DNA from: CAYHVK01 sp964360255
GTDB taxonomy: Bacteria; Bdellovibrionota; Bdellovibrionia; Bdellovibrionales; UBA1609
Length of the DNA: 64,000 nt
Assembly: GCA_964360255.1 (NCBI GenBank)
Contig: CAYHVK010000018.1
Location: forward strand, 1-64,000
Reading direction: 5' to 3'
Shown: positions 15,099-23,294 of the stretch, one piece after another
Layout of the letters: every line of letters begins with the position of its first letter
How positions within the stretch are numbered: the first letter of the stretch is position 1
Made by a program: the position numbers and the translations under genes
Notes under the pieces: model-generated
Seen by the model: the letters and a program-made list of their open reading frames with translations, nothing else
What the model was told of the DNA's origin: nothing
The model's database searches: none

Positions 15099-16028
15099 AT
15101 GAGCGAAGTCAATAACACACCTTCACCAACTGCTGAGATCGATAAGCTTCTTGAGCAAGAAGATCCGAACTTTAATGCTTCGCTTGAATCTATTAAAAAA
15201 GATGCCATTGAAAACACGACCGAGATCGAGAGTCTAGACGTCGAGGTGGATGAAGCCTCTTCGCTTGAGAACACCACTGAAAAAGTGAGTCTCAAGAAAA
15301 AGTTTTTCAATTTTATTGCGCGGCCATTTTTACGCATCCGAGATTGGTTCAAAATGCGGATCATGGCGTTTATCTATCGCCTTAAATTATTCGGCCGGCA
15401 GTCTTTACATTTTATAAAGTACGATCTGCCAGATATTTTGCGCTATTTGCTCAGCCAGACAAAGGCTGGTTTAGCTTGGACTAAGCATCACCTCGGTCGA
15501 TTTTTCGCTCTCAAGAGAAGTCAGAAGTTAGCCCTTATGGGCTCTAGTCTTGCGGCAGTGGCAGCGCTTCTGCTGCTGACGAAATCTTTAACGGGTGATT
15601 GGCTTCCGGTCTGGAAGAATCCCCTCATTCGCGGATTGCATGAGCAGGCCAGTTTTGTGAAAACAGTGGGTTCAGACAAAGAGTACGTTGAATTCTTCGC
15701 GATGTTTCCGGAAGTTGAGTTTTATCTTCAGCTGAGCCGAATTGTTGTAAATTTAAAGCCCTCTTCAGGTATTCCAAATCCGATGGGGGCTTTCGAGTTT
15801 TATCTCGGCCTTGATGCTAACGAAACCGCAATTGAAATTAAAGATCGCGAAAAAGAAATTTTAGATATCACACAGCGAACCATTGAGGGGTTTACTTATC
15901 CTGAAGTTATGTCGCCCAATACACAAAAAAGAGTTTGGGCGCGCATTCGAGATAATATTAATGAAGTTCTCAATCAGGGCCGCGTGCAAAAAGTCTACGT
16001 TAAAACCATGCTCACATACCGGCAGTAA
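15099..16028 (+). CDS. FliL-like single-pass membrane protein
   Basis: This is a 309-residue protein from ATG 15099. Residues ~1-75 are acidic and disordered, ~75-150 are basic/aromatic (possibly membrane-hugging), and one hydrophobic segment (LALMGSSLAAVAALLLLTK) lies near residue 160. The C-terminal ~110 residues follow the FliL pattern: SRIVVNLKP, AFEFYLGLDANETAIEIKDREKEILDITQRTIEGFTYPEV, then RIRDNINEVLNQGRVQKVYVKTML. FliL proteins sit beside flagellar stators; this one is larger and not in a flagellar cluster, so it may serve another motor. It overlaps the sigma-54 activator tail-to-tail by 17 nt. Confidence 0.78.
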   Translation: MSEVNNTPSPTAEIDKLLEQEDPNFNASLESIKKDAIENTTEIESLDVEVDEASSLENTTEKVSLKKKFFNFIARPFLRIRDWFKMRIMAFIYRLKLFGRQSLHFIKYDLPDILRYLLSQTKAGLAWTKHHLGRFFALKRSQKLALMGSSLAAVAALLLLTKSLTGDWLPVWKNPLIRGLHEQASFVKTVGSDKEYVEFFAMFPEVEFYLQLSRIVVNLKPSSGIPNPMGAFEFYLGLDANETAIEIKDREKEILDITQRTIEGFTYPEVMSPNTQKRVWARIRDNINEVLNQGRVQKVYVKTMLTYRQ

Positions 16029-17328
16029 GACGAGCTTCTCGCGCCGCCATAATATCTTTGACTGAAATCTCGTAAGATTTAATGCGATCGTAGAGGGTCG
16101 ATTTTGGCAGTCCTAATTCGCGGGCACACTTTCTAATATTGCCACGATTTTCAACTAATTTTTCAGAGATCAGTTGAATCTCCATGCTGCGAAGAGCGCT
16201 TTTACCTTTAGGTACAATAGATTCATTTTTTACTATAGGTGAATTCTCGAATAAAGAACTCACCTGTTCTGCCTCAATAAACTGACCACTGTAAAGAGCT
16301 CCGGCACGAGCGATAAAATTTTTGAGCTCACGCACTTGACCCGGCCAACTGTAGCTTTTCATTTCGCTCACGGCTTCATTGGTAAAAGTCACTCGTGAGT
16401 TTTTACAGAAAAGTTGTACGAGCTCACTAAAATCTTCTAAGCGGTCGCGGAGCTGAGGCACCGGTACGTGTAAAACATTGAGGCGATAATACAAGTCTTG
16501 GCGAAATTGGCCGCGTTTCACTAAGGCGCCAAGATCTTTATGTGTGGCCGCGACGATCCGTACATCAACAGTGAGCGGGCGATCTGAGCCCACCGGTTTA
16601 ATTTCTTGATTCTCGAGAGCTCGCAGAAGTTTTGGTTGAAGAGAGGCAGGTAAATCGCCAATCTCATCTAAAAAGAGTGTGCCGCCTTTAGCTGATAAAA
16701 AAGCGCCTTTGCGATCTTCGGCAGCGCCCGTGAAGCTCCCACGAACATGACCAAAGAGTTCACTTTCAATCAGCGATTCAGTAAGAGCGCTGCAGTTGAC
16801 GCTAATAAATGGATTCTTGGAGCGATTTGATAAAGAGTGGACTGAGCGGGCAATAATTTCTTTGCCGCTACCCGATGCGCCATTTACCAATACAGGTAAA
16901 TTTGATCGGGCGTAAAGTGGCAAGCGATCCAATTCTTTTTGCCATTCGATATTTTTACTTTGCAGTAAGAAGGGCGCGGCCCAATCTTTTTGCGCGGTAC
17001 TAAATATAAATTCGGTTTCGCCCACTCTTAAGCGATCACTGTCTTGTAAAAGGGCTTCGGTGATTTGTGTGCCATTGAGGTAAGTGCCGTTACGGCTACG
17101 CAAGTCGCGAGCCCAATACTGACCTTGCCTTTTTTCAATACGGCAGTGGCGCGTAGAAACGAATGGATCATGAAGATCAATTTGATGTTCTGATGGAGCT
17201 TCAGCCTCACGGCCAATGATGATATATTCTGGAATCTCAAAAGTTTTGCGAATGGATGTGAGCTGAAGGGTGAGATAGGCCGTTGAGAGATGCTCTAAAA
17301 TCGGTTGGTTGGCAGTTTTTGTAGACAT
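16012..17328 (-). CDS. Sigma-54-dependent activator with N-terminal FHA domain
   Basis: This is a 438-residue enhancer-binding protein. FHA domain (~20-110): YIIIGREAEAPSEHQIDLHDPFVSTRHCRIE...DLRSRNGTYLNG retains the G-R, S-x-x-H and N-G-T residues needed for phosphothreonine binding. AAA+ domain (~130-350): Walker A NGASGSGKE, GSFTGA in place of the usual GAFTGA sigma-54 contact loop, Walker B GTLFLDEIGDLP, and arginine-finger regions. C-terminus: Fis-type HTH (NIRKCARELGLPKSTLYDRI). FHA-type activators respond to Ser/Thr kinase signals, a theme in myxobacteria. rpoN lies ~18 kb away in this window. SD AAAGGAAG precedes the ATG. Confidence 0.95.
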   Translation of the reverse strand: MSTKTANQPILEHLSTAYLTLQLTSIRKTFEIPEYIIIGREAEAPSEHQIDLHDPFVSTRHCRIEKRQGQYWARDLRSRNGTYLNGTQITEALLQDSDRLRVGETEFIFSTAQKDWAAPFLLQSKNIEWQKELDRLPLYARSNLPVLVNGASGSGKEIIARSVHSLSNRSKNPFISVNCSALTESLIESELFGHVRGSFTGAAEDRKGAFLSAKGGTLFLDEIGDLPASLQPKLLRALENQEIKPVGSDRPLTVDVRIVAATHKDLGALVKRGQFRQDLYYRLNVLHVPVPQLRDRLEDFSELVQLFCKNSRVTFTNEAVSEMKSYSWPGQVRELKNFIARAGALYSGQFIEAEQVSSLFENSPIVKNESIVPKGKSALRSMEIQLISEKLVENRGNIRKCARELGLPKSTLYDRIKSYEISVKDIMAAREARLTAGM

Positions 17329-17440
17329 GAGCTTCCTTTCTGAAAAATCAGTGTGTCTTTATATTCAGACGCTCTATTACAAATGCCATGCCCAGATAAT
17401 TTTTGCGTAGTACGCGTAATTTAGTTCTTATGACCGTAGT

Positions 17441-17487
17441 TTGTCCGGTATATTGGATGCGTCCGCTTTTTCGGACAAAGACCGGAC
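17441..17487 (+). promoter_or_regulatory. engB leader with overlapping inverted repeats
   Basis: The leader contains a nested set of TCCG-based dyads. GTCCG at 17461-17465 pairs with CGGAC at 17472-17476 around a 6-nt loop. GTCCGGT at 17443-17449 pairs with ACCGGAC at 17481-17487. TTGTCCG at 17441-17447 could instead pair with CGGACAA at 17472-17478. The pairings partly exclude each other, as in attenuators or operator dyads. It ends 16 nt before the engB start. Function is not established. Confidence 0.4.
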
Positions 17488-17503
17488 GAATAATAAGGAT
17501 CTT

Positions 17504-18121
17504 ATGAATCTCGCCAGACCTAAAGTGAGCTATATTAAAAGTGCAGTTTTTGTTGAGGACTTCCCTAAATCGACAGTTCCTGAAGTGGCTTTTGTGGGAC
17601 GCTCGAATGCAGGTAAATCTTCGCTTTTGAATGCTCTTGCGCAATCAGATGTTGCGAAAGTCAGTCAGGCTCCTGGTAAGACTCGTTTGCTCAACTTCTT
17701 TAAATGGGACGAAACTCATGGAGTCGTCGACGTACCTGGATACGGCTTCGCTCGTCGCTCTGGAAAAGAACAGAACGACTGGCAAGAGATGATCGAAAAC
17801 TATCTTCATTATCGCGAGAACCTGACGGGCCTTATTTTAGTCTTTGATGTGCGCCGCAGCTGGGCCGAAGAAGAACAGCAACTCTTAGAATGGTGGGAGC
17901 CTTATAATAAGCCTCTTATCGTCGCGCTGAATAAAATGGATCAACTTAATCAGAAAGAAAAAGCCGCTAAACTCAAAGAATTCGCGCCTCTCAAAGACCA
18001 TCTAGAGTTGTTCTGGGTCACAACCAAGCCTAAAAAGGGACAAACTAACGGTATAGACGAGCTGAGGCGGGGTATCTTCGAGCGCATGATCAAAGGCCGT
18101 GAGATCAAGCCCAGTAAATAA
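17504..18121 (+). CDS. engB: Ribosome biogenesis GTPase EngB (YsxC/YihA)
   Basis: This is a TRAFAC-class GTPase needed for large ribosomal subunit assembly. From ATG 17504 (SD AAGGA at 17495-17499) the protein is 205 residues, typical length. G1 FVGRSNAGKSSLLNAL, G2 region SQAPGKTRLLNFF, G3 DVPGYGFA, G4 NKMDQL and G5-like VTTKP are all present. A 21-residue upstream in-frame extension would cover the structured leader and is not conserved-looking. It is followed 72 nt later by kdsB. Confidence 0.96.
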   Translation: MNLARPKVSYIKSAVFVEDFPKSTVPEVAFVGRSNAGKSSLLNALAQSDVAKVSQAPGKTRLLNFFKWDETHGVVDVPGYGFARRSGKEQNDWQEMIENYLHYRENLTGLILVFDVRRSWAEEEQQLLEWWEPYNKPLIVALNKMDQLNQKEKAAKLKEFAPLKDHLELFWVTTKPKKGQTNGIDELRRGIFERMIKGREIKPSK

Positions 18122-18193
18122 TTGAAGCTACTTAAGCTCGGGACTTGGGCGTTTTACACGTGATTTTTGCTTCCACTCTTGGTAAAACAATCT

Positions 18194-18928
18194 ATGCGAT
18201 TTCTAGGCGTTATTCCGGCTCGTTATGGGTCTACTCGATTACCAGCAAAACCATTATTGAACATCTCAGGCCGACCTCTCCTCGAATGGGTTATCAGGGG
18301 CGCACAACAATCAGAAAAATTAACTGAATTGATTGTGGCCACTGATCATGGAGAAATTGCGGCATTGGCAGAAAAGTTAGGCGTACAAGCCATAATGACG
18401 GCTTCTGAATTGCCATCGGGCAGTGACCGAGTTTGGGCCGCAGCTCAAGAGCGCGATGCTGATGTGATTTTAAATATTCAAGGGGATGAGCCGCTTCTTC
18501 AAGGCAAATGGATTGATCAATTGATCGAGCCATTTTTTTCAGAGCCTGATTTGAAAATGGCGACGATTGCTCACGCCATTCACCCAAGTGAACTGAATGA
18601 ACTTTCAGTTGTGAAAGTGATTCTCAATCAAAATAGCGAAGGCATTTATTTCAGCCGCCACGCGATTCCCTATACACGTCAGACTTTTGAAGAGAGTCCG
18701 CATCTTTGCTTAAAACATATTGGTCTTTACGCTTACAAGAAAGCATTTTTGAAAAAATTCTGTCAGACCGCTCCAACAGCCTTAGAGCGTGCTGAATCTC
18801 TCGAGCAACTGCGCGCGATTTATTTAGGTGAAAAAATTAAAGTGATGCCGATCGATGCTTTATCTATCGGTGTGGACACTCCAGATGACGTAAAAGCAGT
18901 CAGTAAAATCTTGGTCGGTAAAATTTAG
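18194..18928 (+). CDS. kdsB: 3-deoxy-manno-octulosonate cytidylyltransferase (CMP-Kdo synthetase)
   Basis: The enzyme activates Kdo with CTP to CMP-Kdo for lipid A core assembly. The protein is 244 residues from ATG 18194, typical length. Family signatures: VIPARYGSTRLPAKPLL at the N-terminus (nucleotide loop), ATDHGEI, LPSGSDRVWAA, NIQGDEPLL (metal-binding Asp), YFSRHAIPY, HIGLYAYKKAFL and a GVDTPDD ending. A 9-residue upstream extension is unlikely. It is followed 15 nt later by pyrG, which makes its CTP, and then kdsD, which makes the Kdo precursor arabinose 5-phosphate. Confidence 0.97.
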   Translation: MRFLGVIPARYGSTRLPAKPLLNISGRPLLEWVIRGAQQSEKLTELIVATDHGEIAALAEKLGVQAIMTASELPSGSDRVWAAAQERDADVILNIQGDEPLLQGKWIDQLIEPFFSEPDLKMATIAHAIHPSELNELSVVKVILNQNSEGIYFSRHAIPYTRQTFEESPHLCLKHIGLYAYKKAFLKKFCQTAPTALERAESLEQLRAIYLGEKIKVMPIDALSIGVDTPDDVKAVSKILVGKI

Positions 18929-18943
18929 AGTAAGGAGACAAAA

Positions 18944-20656
18944 GTGGCTCTTAAGAAGAAAAAAGTTTTTCAGCAGAAGTTTATTTTCGTTACCGGCGGG
19001 GTTGTTTCGTCGATCGGTAAGGGTTTGACGGCGGCCAGCTTGGGTACTCTGCTTGAGGCACGTGGACTTAAAGTTTGTTTGATGAAATGTGATCCTTATA
19101 TCAATGTCGATCCGGGTACGATGTCGCCGTTTCAGCACGGTGAAGTTTATGTCACTGAAGACGGTGCTGAAACTGATTTAGATTTAGGTCACTACGAACG
19201 TTTTACTCATGTTTCTGTGAATCGTAGTAATTCAATGACTGCGGGTCAGATTTACGAGTCTGTCATTCAAAATGAACGTCGTGGAGATTATCTTGGCGGA
19301 ACAGTTCAGGTCATTCCGCATATTACTGATGAAATTAAGCGCCGAATTTTTGAAGCGGGTCAAGGTAGCGAAGTTGTGATCGTTGAAATTGGCGGCACAA
19401 TTGGTGATATCGAAGGCTTGCCGTTTATTGAAGCTATTCGCCAAATTCGCGGAGAGTTAGGCGCAGCCAATTCTATATTCATGCACGTGACTTATGTTCC
19501 GTATATCGCAGCAGCGGGGGAGCTTAAAAGTAAACCAACGCAGCACTCAGTGAAAGAGCTTCGAGAAGTGGGTATTCAGCCTGATTTCTTAATTTGCCGT
19601 TCAGAAAAACATTTGAACACAGAGCTTAAAAAGAAAATCGCTCTTTTCTGTAGCGTAAAAGCAGATCACGTAGTGGCAGCTACAGATTCAAATTCAATTT
19701 ATGAAGTTCCGTTGGTATTGGCGGCTGAACAACTCGATCAAAAAGTTGTGAATAGCTTAGGTCTTGAAGGCCACAAGCCTGATATGTCGGGCTGGAAGAA
19801 AATGGTTCAGACTCTTCTTAACCCAGATCAAGAAGCCACAATTGGTATCGTGGGTAAGTACGTGAACTTGAAAGAGAGTTATAAGTCTCTCAATGAAGCT
19901 ATTATTCATGGTGGTATTGCCAATCATGCCAAGCTGAATTTGGTTTATATCGATTCAGAAACTTTGAGTGATAAAAATGCCGCTCAAGCCTTAGCTGATG
20001 TTGATGGTATTTTAGTGCCAGGTGGTTTCGGCGAAAGAGGTGTAGATGGTAAAATCGCGGCTATTCGTTATGCCCGTGAAAGAAAAATTCCATTTTTCGG
20101 TATTTGTTACGGCATGCAGCTGGCAAGCATTGAATTCGCTCGCAATGTCTGCGGAATTCAAGATGCTTCAAGCCGCGAGTTTGAAACCCGTCCATCAAAA
20201 AATCTTGTGATCGACTTTATGGAAGAGCAACGCAATTTGAAAACTAAAGGCGGCAATATGCGTTTAGGCGCCTACTCTTGCAGCTTAGAGAAAAACAGCC
20301 GCGCTCGTCGTATTTATAATTCTCCAACAATTCAAGAGCGTCATCGCCATCGTTATGAGTTCAACAATAAATACCGTCCACTTTTTGAAAAGCACGGCAT
20401 GAATTTATCGGGCCTTAATCACGAGCGCGATCTTGTTGAGATCGTTGAGATCACTGAGCACCCGTGGTTTATCGGCGTTCAGTTTCACCCTGAATTCCGT
20501 TCACGCCCAATGGCTCCGCATCCGCTCTTTAAGAGTTTCGTAGCGGCCACCCTTGATCACCGTCATAAGCATAAAGAAGCAGCGGTAAAAGGTTCTGGTC
20601 GTAGTTCTGTAGTGACTGGTCGTAAGGCACTAAGAAGCGAGAGAAAATCAGTATGA
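18944..20656 (+). CDS. pyrG: CTP synthase
   Basis: The enzyme aminates UTP to CTP using ATP and glutamine. The protein is 570 residues with GTG start and strong SD AAGGAGA. Amidoligase domain (~1-280): FVTGGVVSSIGKGLTAASLG P-loop, DPYINVDPGTMSPFQHGEVYVTEDGAETDLDLGHYERF signature, GGTIGDIE. Glutaminase domain: GFGERGVDGK, the nucleophile in GICYGMQ, and the His/Glu of FHPEFRSRP. The C-terminal ~25 residues are basic and extend slightly past most homologues. It overlaps kdsD by 4 nt (ATGA). Confidence 0.98.
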   Translation: MALKKKKVFQQKFIFVTGGVVSSIGKGLTAASLGTLLEARGLKVCLMKCDPYINVDPGTMSPFQHGEVYVTEDGAETDLDLGHYERFTHVSVNRSNSMTAGQIYESVIQNERRGDYLGGTVQVIPHITDEIKRRIFEAGQGSEVVIVEIGGTIGDIEGLPFIEAIRQIRGELGAANSIFMHVTYVPYIAAAGELKSKPTQHSVKELREVGIQPDFLICRSEKHLNTELKKKIALFCSVKADHVVAATDSNSIYEVPLVLAAEQLDQKVVNSLGLEGHKPDMSGWKKMVQTLLNPDQEATIGIVGKYVNLKESYKSLNEAIIHGGIANHAKLNLVYIDSETLSDKNAAQALADVDGILVPGGFGERGVDGKIAAIRYARERKIPFFGICYGMQLASIEFARNVCGIQDASSREFETRPSKNLVIDFMEEQRNLKTKGGNMRLGAYSCSLEKNSRARRIYNSPTIQERHRHRYEFNNKYRPLFEKHGMNLSGLNHERDLVEIVEITEHPWFIGVQFHPEFRSRPMAPHPLFKSFVAATLDHRHKHKEAAVKGSGRSSVVTGRKALRSERKSV

Positions 20657-21630
20657 TTGAAGTTGAAGAAGGCCGCCGCGTTCTGCGCGTAGAAGCGCAG
20701 GCACTACTTGATTCTGTTGAAAGATTAAATGGTAATTTCAGCCAAGCTTCCCAGATGATTTTGGCCTGTAAAGGCAAAGTGATTGTGACGGGTATTGGTA
20801 AAAGTGGTCATGTGGCTCGCAAAATTGCGAGTACACTCAGCTCAACCGGAACGCCCTCTTTATTCTTGCATCCGGCTGAAAGTTCACACGGAGATCTCGG
20901 TGTTATTACCGAGCAAGATCTGATCTTAGCTATCAGCTATAGTGGCGAAGCAGAAGAGCTTTTGCCAATTATTAATTTCGCAGTTCGCAGAAACATCAGT
21001 ATTATTTCTCTCACGAGTTCTCAAACTTCGACCCTCGGTAAAGCCGGTGTATGGATTGATATTTCGGTGAAAGAAGAAGCCTGTCCGCTGAGTTTAGCTC
21101 CCACTTCAAGTTCGACGCTGACTCTTGCGCTTGGCGATGCTCTGGCCATGGCGGTTATGCATCTTCGAGGTTTCACTCGTGATGACTTTGCCCAATTCCA
21201 CCCGAATGGTACCTTGGGTCGCCGTCTTTTGACTCGTGTGAAAGACATTATGCACGGGGGAGCGAGCTTGCCTTTAGTCGGGTTTAAAGAAGATATGACT
21301 AAGGTCTTAACTTTGATGACTTCTTCGCATGTTTTTCGTGGTGTAGCTGGAGTGGTTGATGAGCAGCAAAATCTAGCAGGTATTATTACCGATGGAGACG
21401 TTCGCCGCCGTCTTGAAAAGAATCAGAATCCACTCTCGGGAGTGGCCTCAGACATGATGTCGAAAAATCCTAAAACCATTGATGCGAACGAGCTTGCCGA
21501 GAAAGCACTTTTTGTTATGGAGCAGTTTCAAATTCAAACTTTGTTTGTTACTGATCGAAGTGCGACTCAACCAAAAAAGCCGGTGGGGCTGATTCATTTA
21601 CAAGATCTTTTGAAAGCCAGACTTCGCTAA
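20653..21630 (+). CDS. kdsD: Arabinose-5-phosphate isomerase (KpsF/GutQ/KdsD family)
   Basis: The enzyme converts ribulose 5-phosphate to arabinose 5-phosphate, the first committed step to Kdo. The protein is 325 residues: a SIS domain (~35-175) with VTGIGKSGHVARKIASTLSSTGTPS, HPAESSHGDLG and AISYSGEAEELL, then FHPNGTLGRRLLTRVKDIMH and two CBS domains (~205-265 and ~270-325), the family's standard architecture. Its start overlaps the pyrG stop (ATGA), giving a kdsB-pyrG-kdsD unit dedicated to CMP-Kdo supply. Confidence 0.95.
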   Translation: MIEVEEGRRVLRVEAQALLDSVERLNGNFSQASQMILACKGKVIVTGIGKSGHVARKIASTLSSTGTPSLFLHPAESSHGDLGVITEQDLILAISYSGEAEELLPIINFAVRRNISIISLTSSQTSTLGKAGVWIDISVKEEACPLSLAPTSSSTLTLALGDALAMAVMHLRGFTRDDFAQFHPNGTLGRRLLTRVKDIMHGGASLPLVGFKEDMTKVLTLMTSSHVFRGVAGVVDEQQNLAGIITDGDVRRRLEKNQNPLSGVASDMMSKNPKTIDANELAEKALFVMEQFQIQTLFVTDRSATQPKKPVGLIHLQDLLKARLR

Positions 21631-21707
21631 TGGCTTTGACGTAGGTCCAGGGTCTAGTATTACAAACATAGCCAACTCAGTTTTTTCTCCGCTAAACTTA
21701 TTTCTAC

Positions 21708-22454
21708 ATGCACCCAAAGTTTGGCATAAAAATTATTCTTATATCATTATTAACTTCGTTGTTGCTGCAACCGCAAGCCTATGCGGCTGAAACGATTGAA
21801 CTTCCAGAAGATGAATTGGCAACTGAATCGGTGCTTCCGGTATTCGATAAAACAGTAGCGGTTCGAAATCGATTGGTAACGACAGCTGGTCGGGCAGAGC
21901 TGGGTGGCGGACTCGGGTTCAACTTGATTGAAGGTATCTACACCAACACCGTATTTCACGGAACGGCTTCATATAATTTCAGTGAAGAGAAAGCCGTTAC
22001 ACTGTTCATGATCATGGGAAGCAGCGAGCTTTCAAATACGGGTAAAGATCTAAAAGCGGGTCGTGGCCTTAGCAACAATACATTTGATGCGACACTAGCT
22101 CCCTCACCTGAAATGTTTATTACGGGCAATTATCAGTTCACGGCTTATTACGGTAAATTCTCAGTTTCAAAGCAGAAGGCGATGAACTTAGCGCTTTACG
22201 GTTTAGCTGGTGGTGGTCTTTTGACCTGGAGCGATGGTGAAATGTCGCCAGTTCTATCAGCGGGTGTCGGTCAGAAGTTTTATTTCAATCCTAACTTTGC
22301 ATTGAGAGCTGATTTACAAATGATGGTTTATCAAGGCCCGGATATCACCTCGAAGCCTTTGCAAGTTGGTACCGGAAAAAAAGACAGCAGTTATTTCTCT
22401 GATGAAACATTTTTCAGGCCGTTCTTGAACGCAAGCTTGGTATTTTTATTTTAA
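21708..22454 (+). CDS. Outer-membrane beta-barrel protein of the gliding-type cluster (first of two)
   Basis: This is a 248-residue exported protein with a signal peptide (about residues 1-26, ending QAYA). The mature part has alternating amphipathic strands, Gly/aromatic-rich turns and a terminal ASLVFLF with C-terminal Phe, typical of Bam-assembled barrels. It resembles the myxobacterial OMP_myx-type barrels (GltA/GltB-like). It is followed 9 nt after its stop by a second barrel, then a GltC-like protein, as in the Myxococcus gltB-gltA-gltC group. No clear SD is seen. Which Glt barrel it equals is not resolvable here. Confidence 0.8.
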   Translation: MHPKFGIKIILISLLTSLLLQPQAYAAETIELPEDELATESVLPVFDKTVAVRNRLVTTAGRAELGGGLGFNLIEGIYTNTVFHGTASYNFSEEKAVTLFMIMGSSELSNTGKDLKAGRGLSNNTFDATLAPSPEMFITGNYQFTAYYGKFSVSKQKAMNLALYGLAGGGLLTWSDGEMSPVLSAGVGQKFYFNPNFALRADLQMMVYQGPDITSKPLQVGTGKKDSSYFSDETFFRPFLNASLVFLF

Positions 22455-22463
22455 GGATTTTTC

Positions 22464-23294
22464 GTGAAAAGATTTTTTAAACATATCAGTCTTTTTGCTC
22501 TGGTTCTCGGCGGGGCAGGTCATGCTTGGGCGCAGATTGCTCCGGCGCCTGCAGATCAGGGGCTTGAAGAACTTTATGATCGTTTTGAAGATCAAGAGGT
22601 CCGTCAAACTGAAGAAACAAAAAAGACTCAGAATCCACGTGAACAAGAAGCGAAAGAAAAACCTAAAGAAGTGACGAAGATGTCTGATCTTCAAATCTTG
22701 TCGCCTTTTCAAGATATTGCAATTATTCAAAGACGTTTTTTACCTAAGACGAAACGTTTTGAAATCTCAGGCGCAGGTGCAATCAATACGAACAATGCTT
22801 ATTTCAATAACATTGGTGTGGCCGCTCGCCTTGCATTTTTCTTCCAAGAAAAAATTGGTATTGAGGGCACTTACTTGTTTATCGATAGCTCTGAGAGACC
22901 TATTACTAAAGGCTTAAAAGACAATCAGAGAATTTCAACGGCCAGTCTCGTTGAACCTGAAGCTTATTATGGTGTGGCTTTAAAATGGGCTCCACTTTAT
23001 GGTAAAATGGCTTGGCTGGGTGAGAAGATTGTCCCTTTCGATCTTTATCTCACCCCTGGTTTCGGTGTGACAAAGACGGCACTTGGTAAGTCTCATACGA
23101 CATTCAGCATTGGTGGCGGTCAACTTTTTGCCCTCACAAAATCGAGTGGACTTCGTTGGGACCTGAATTGGAATTTCTACCAAGCTGAAACAATTCCGAC
23201 GACAGCTTCAAGTTCCACATCAAAATCGAATCACAGCGATTTAGTTTTAACTGTTGGTTATAGCTTCTTCTTCCCGGAGGCCACTTACCGATGA
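22464..23294 (+). CDS. Outer-membrane beta-barrel protein of the gliding-type cluster (second of two)
   Basis: This is a 276-residue exported protein. A signal peptide (ending AWA, about residue 23) is followed by an acidic/charged linker (~30-75, EETKKTQNPREQEAKEKPKE) and then the barrel, with strands such as FEISGAGAINTNNAYFNNIGVAARLAFFF and a closing DLVLTVGYSFFF. The layout matches the OMP_myx_plus barrel class seen with gliding TPR proteins. GTG start with AAGGAT upstream. Its end overlaps the GltC-like gene by 4 nt (ATGA), showing coupling. Confidence 0.82.
   Translation: MKRFFKHISLFALVLGGAGHAWAQIAPAPADQGLEELYDRFEDQEVRQTEETKKTQNPREQEAKEKPKEVTKMSDLQILSPFQDIAIIQRRFLPKTKRFEISGAGAINTNNAYFNNIGVAARLAFFFQEKIGIEGTYLFIDSSERPITKGLKDNQRISTASLVEPEAYYGVALKWAPLYGKMAWLGEKIVPFDLYLTPGFGVTKTALGKSHTTFSIGGGQLFALTKSSGLRWDLNWNFYQAETIPTTASSSTSKSNHSDLVLTVGYSFFFPEATYR

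Noticed and set aside
15044..15364. 107-residue N-terminal extension of the BamE-like lipoprotein
   Set aside because: It is antisense to the divergent FliL-like gene, and the lipobox and strong SD fix the start at 15043.
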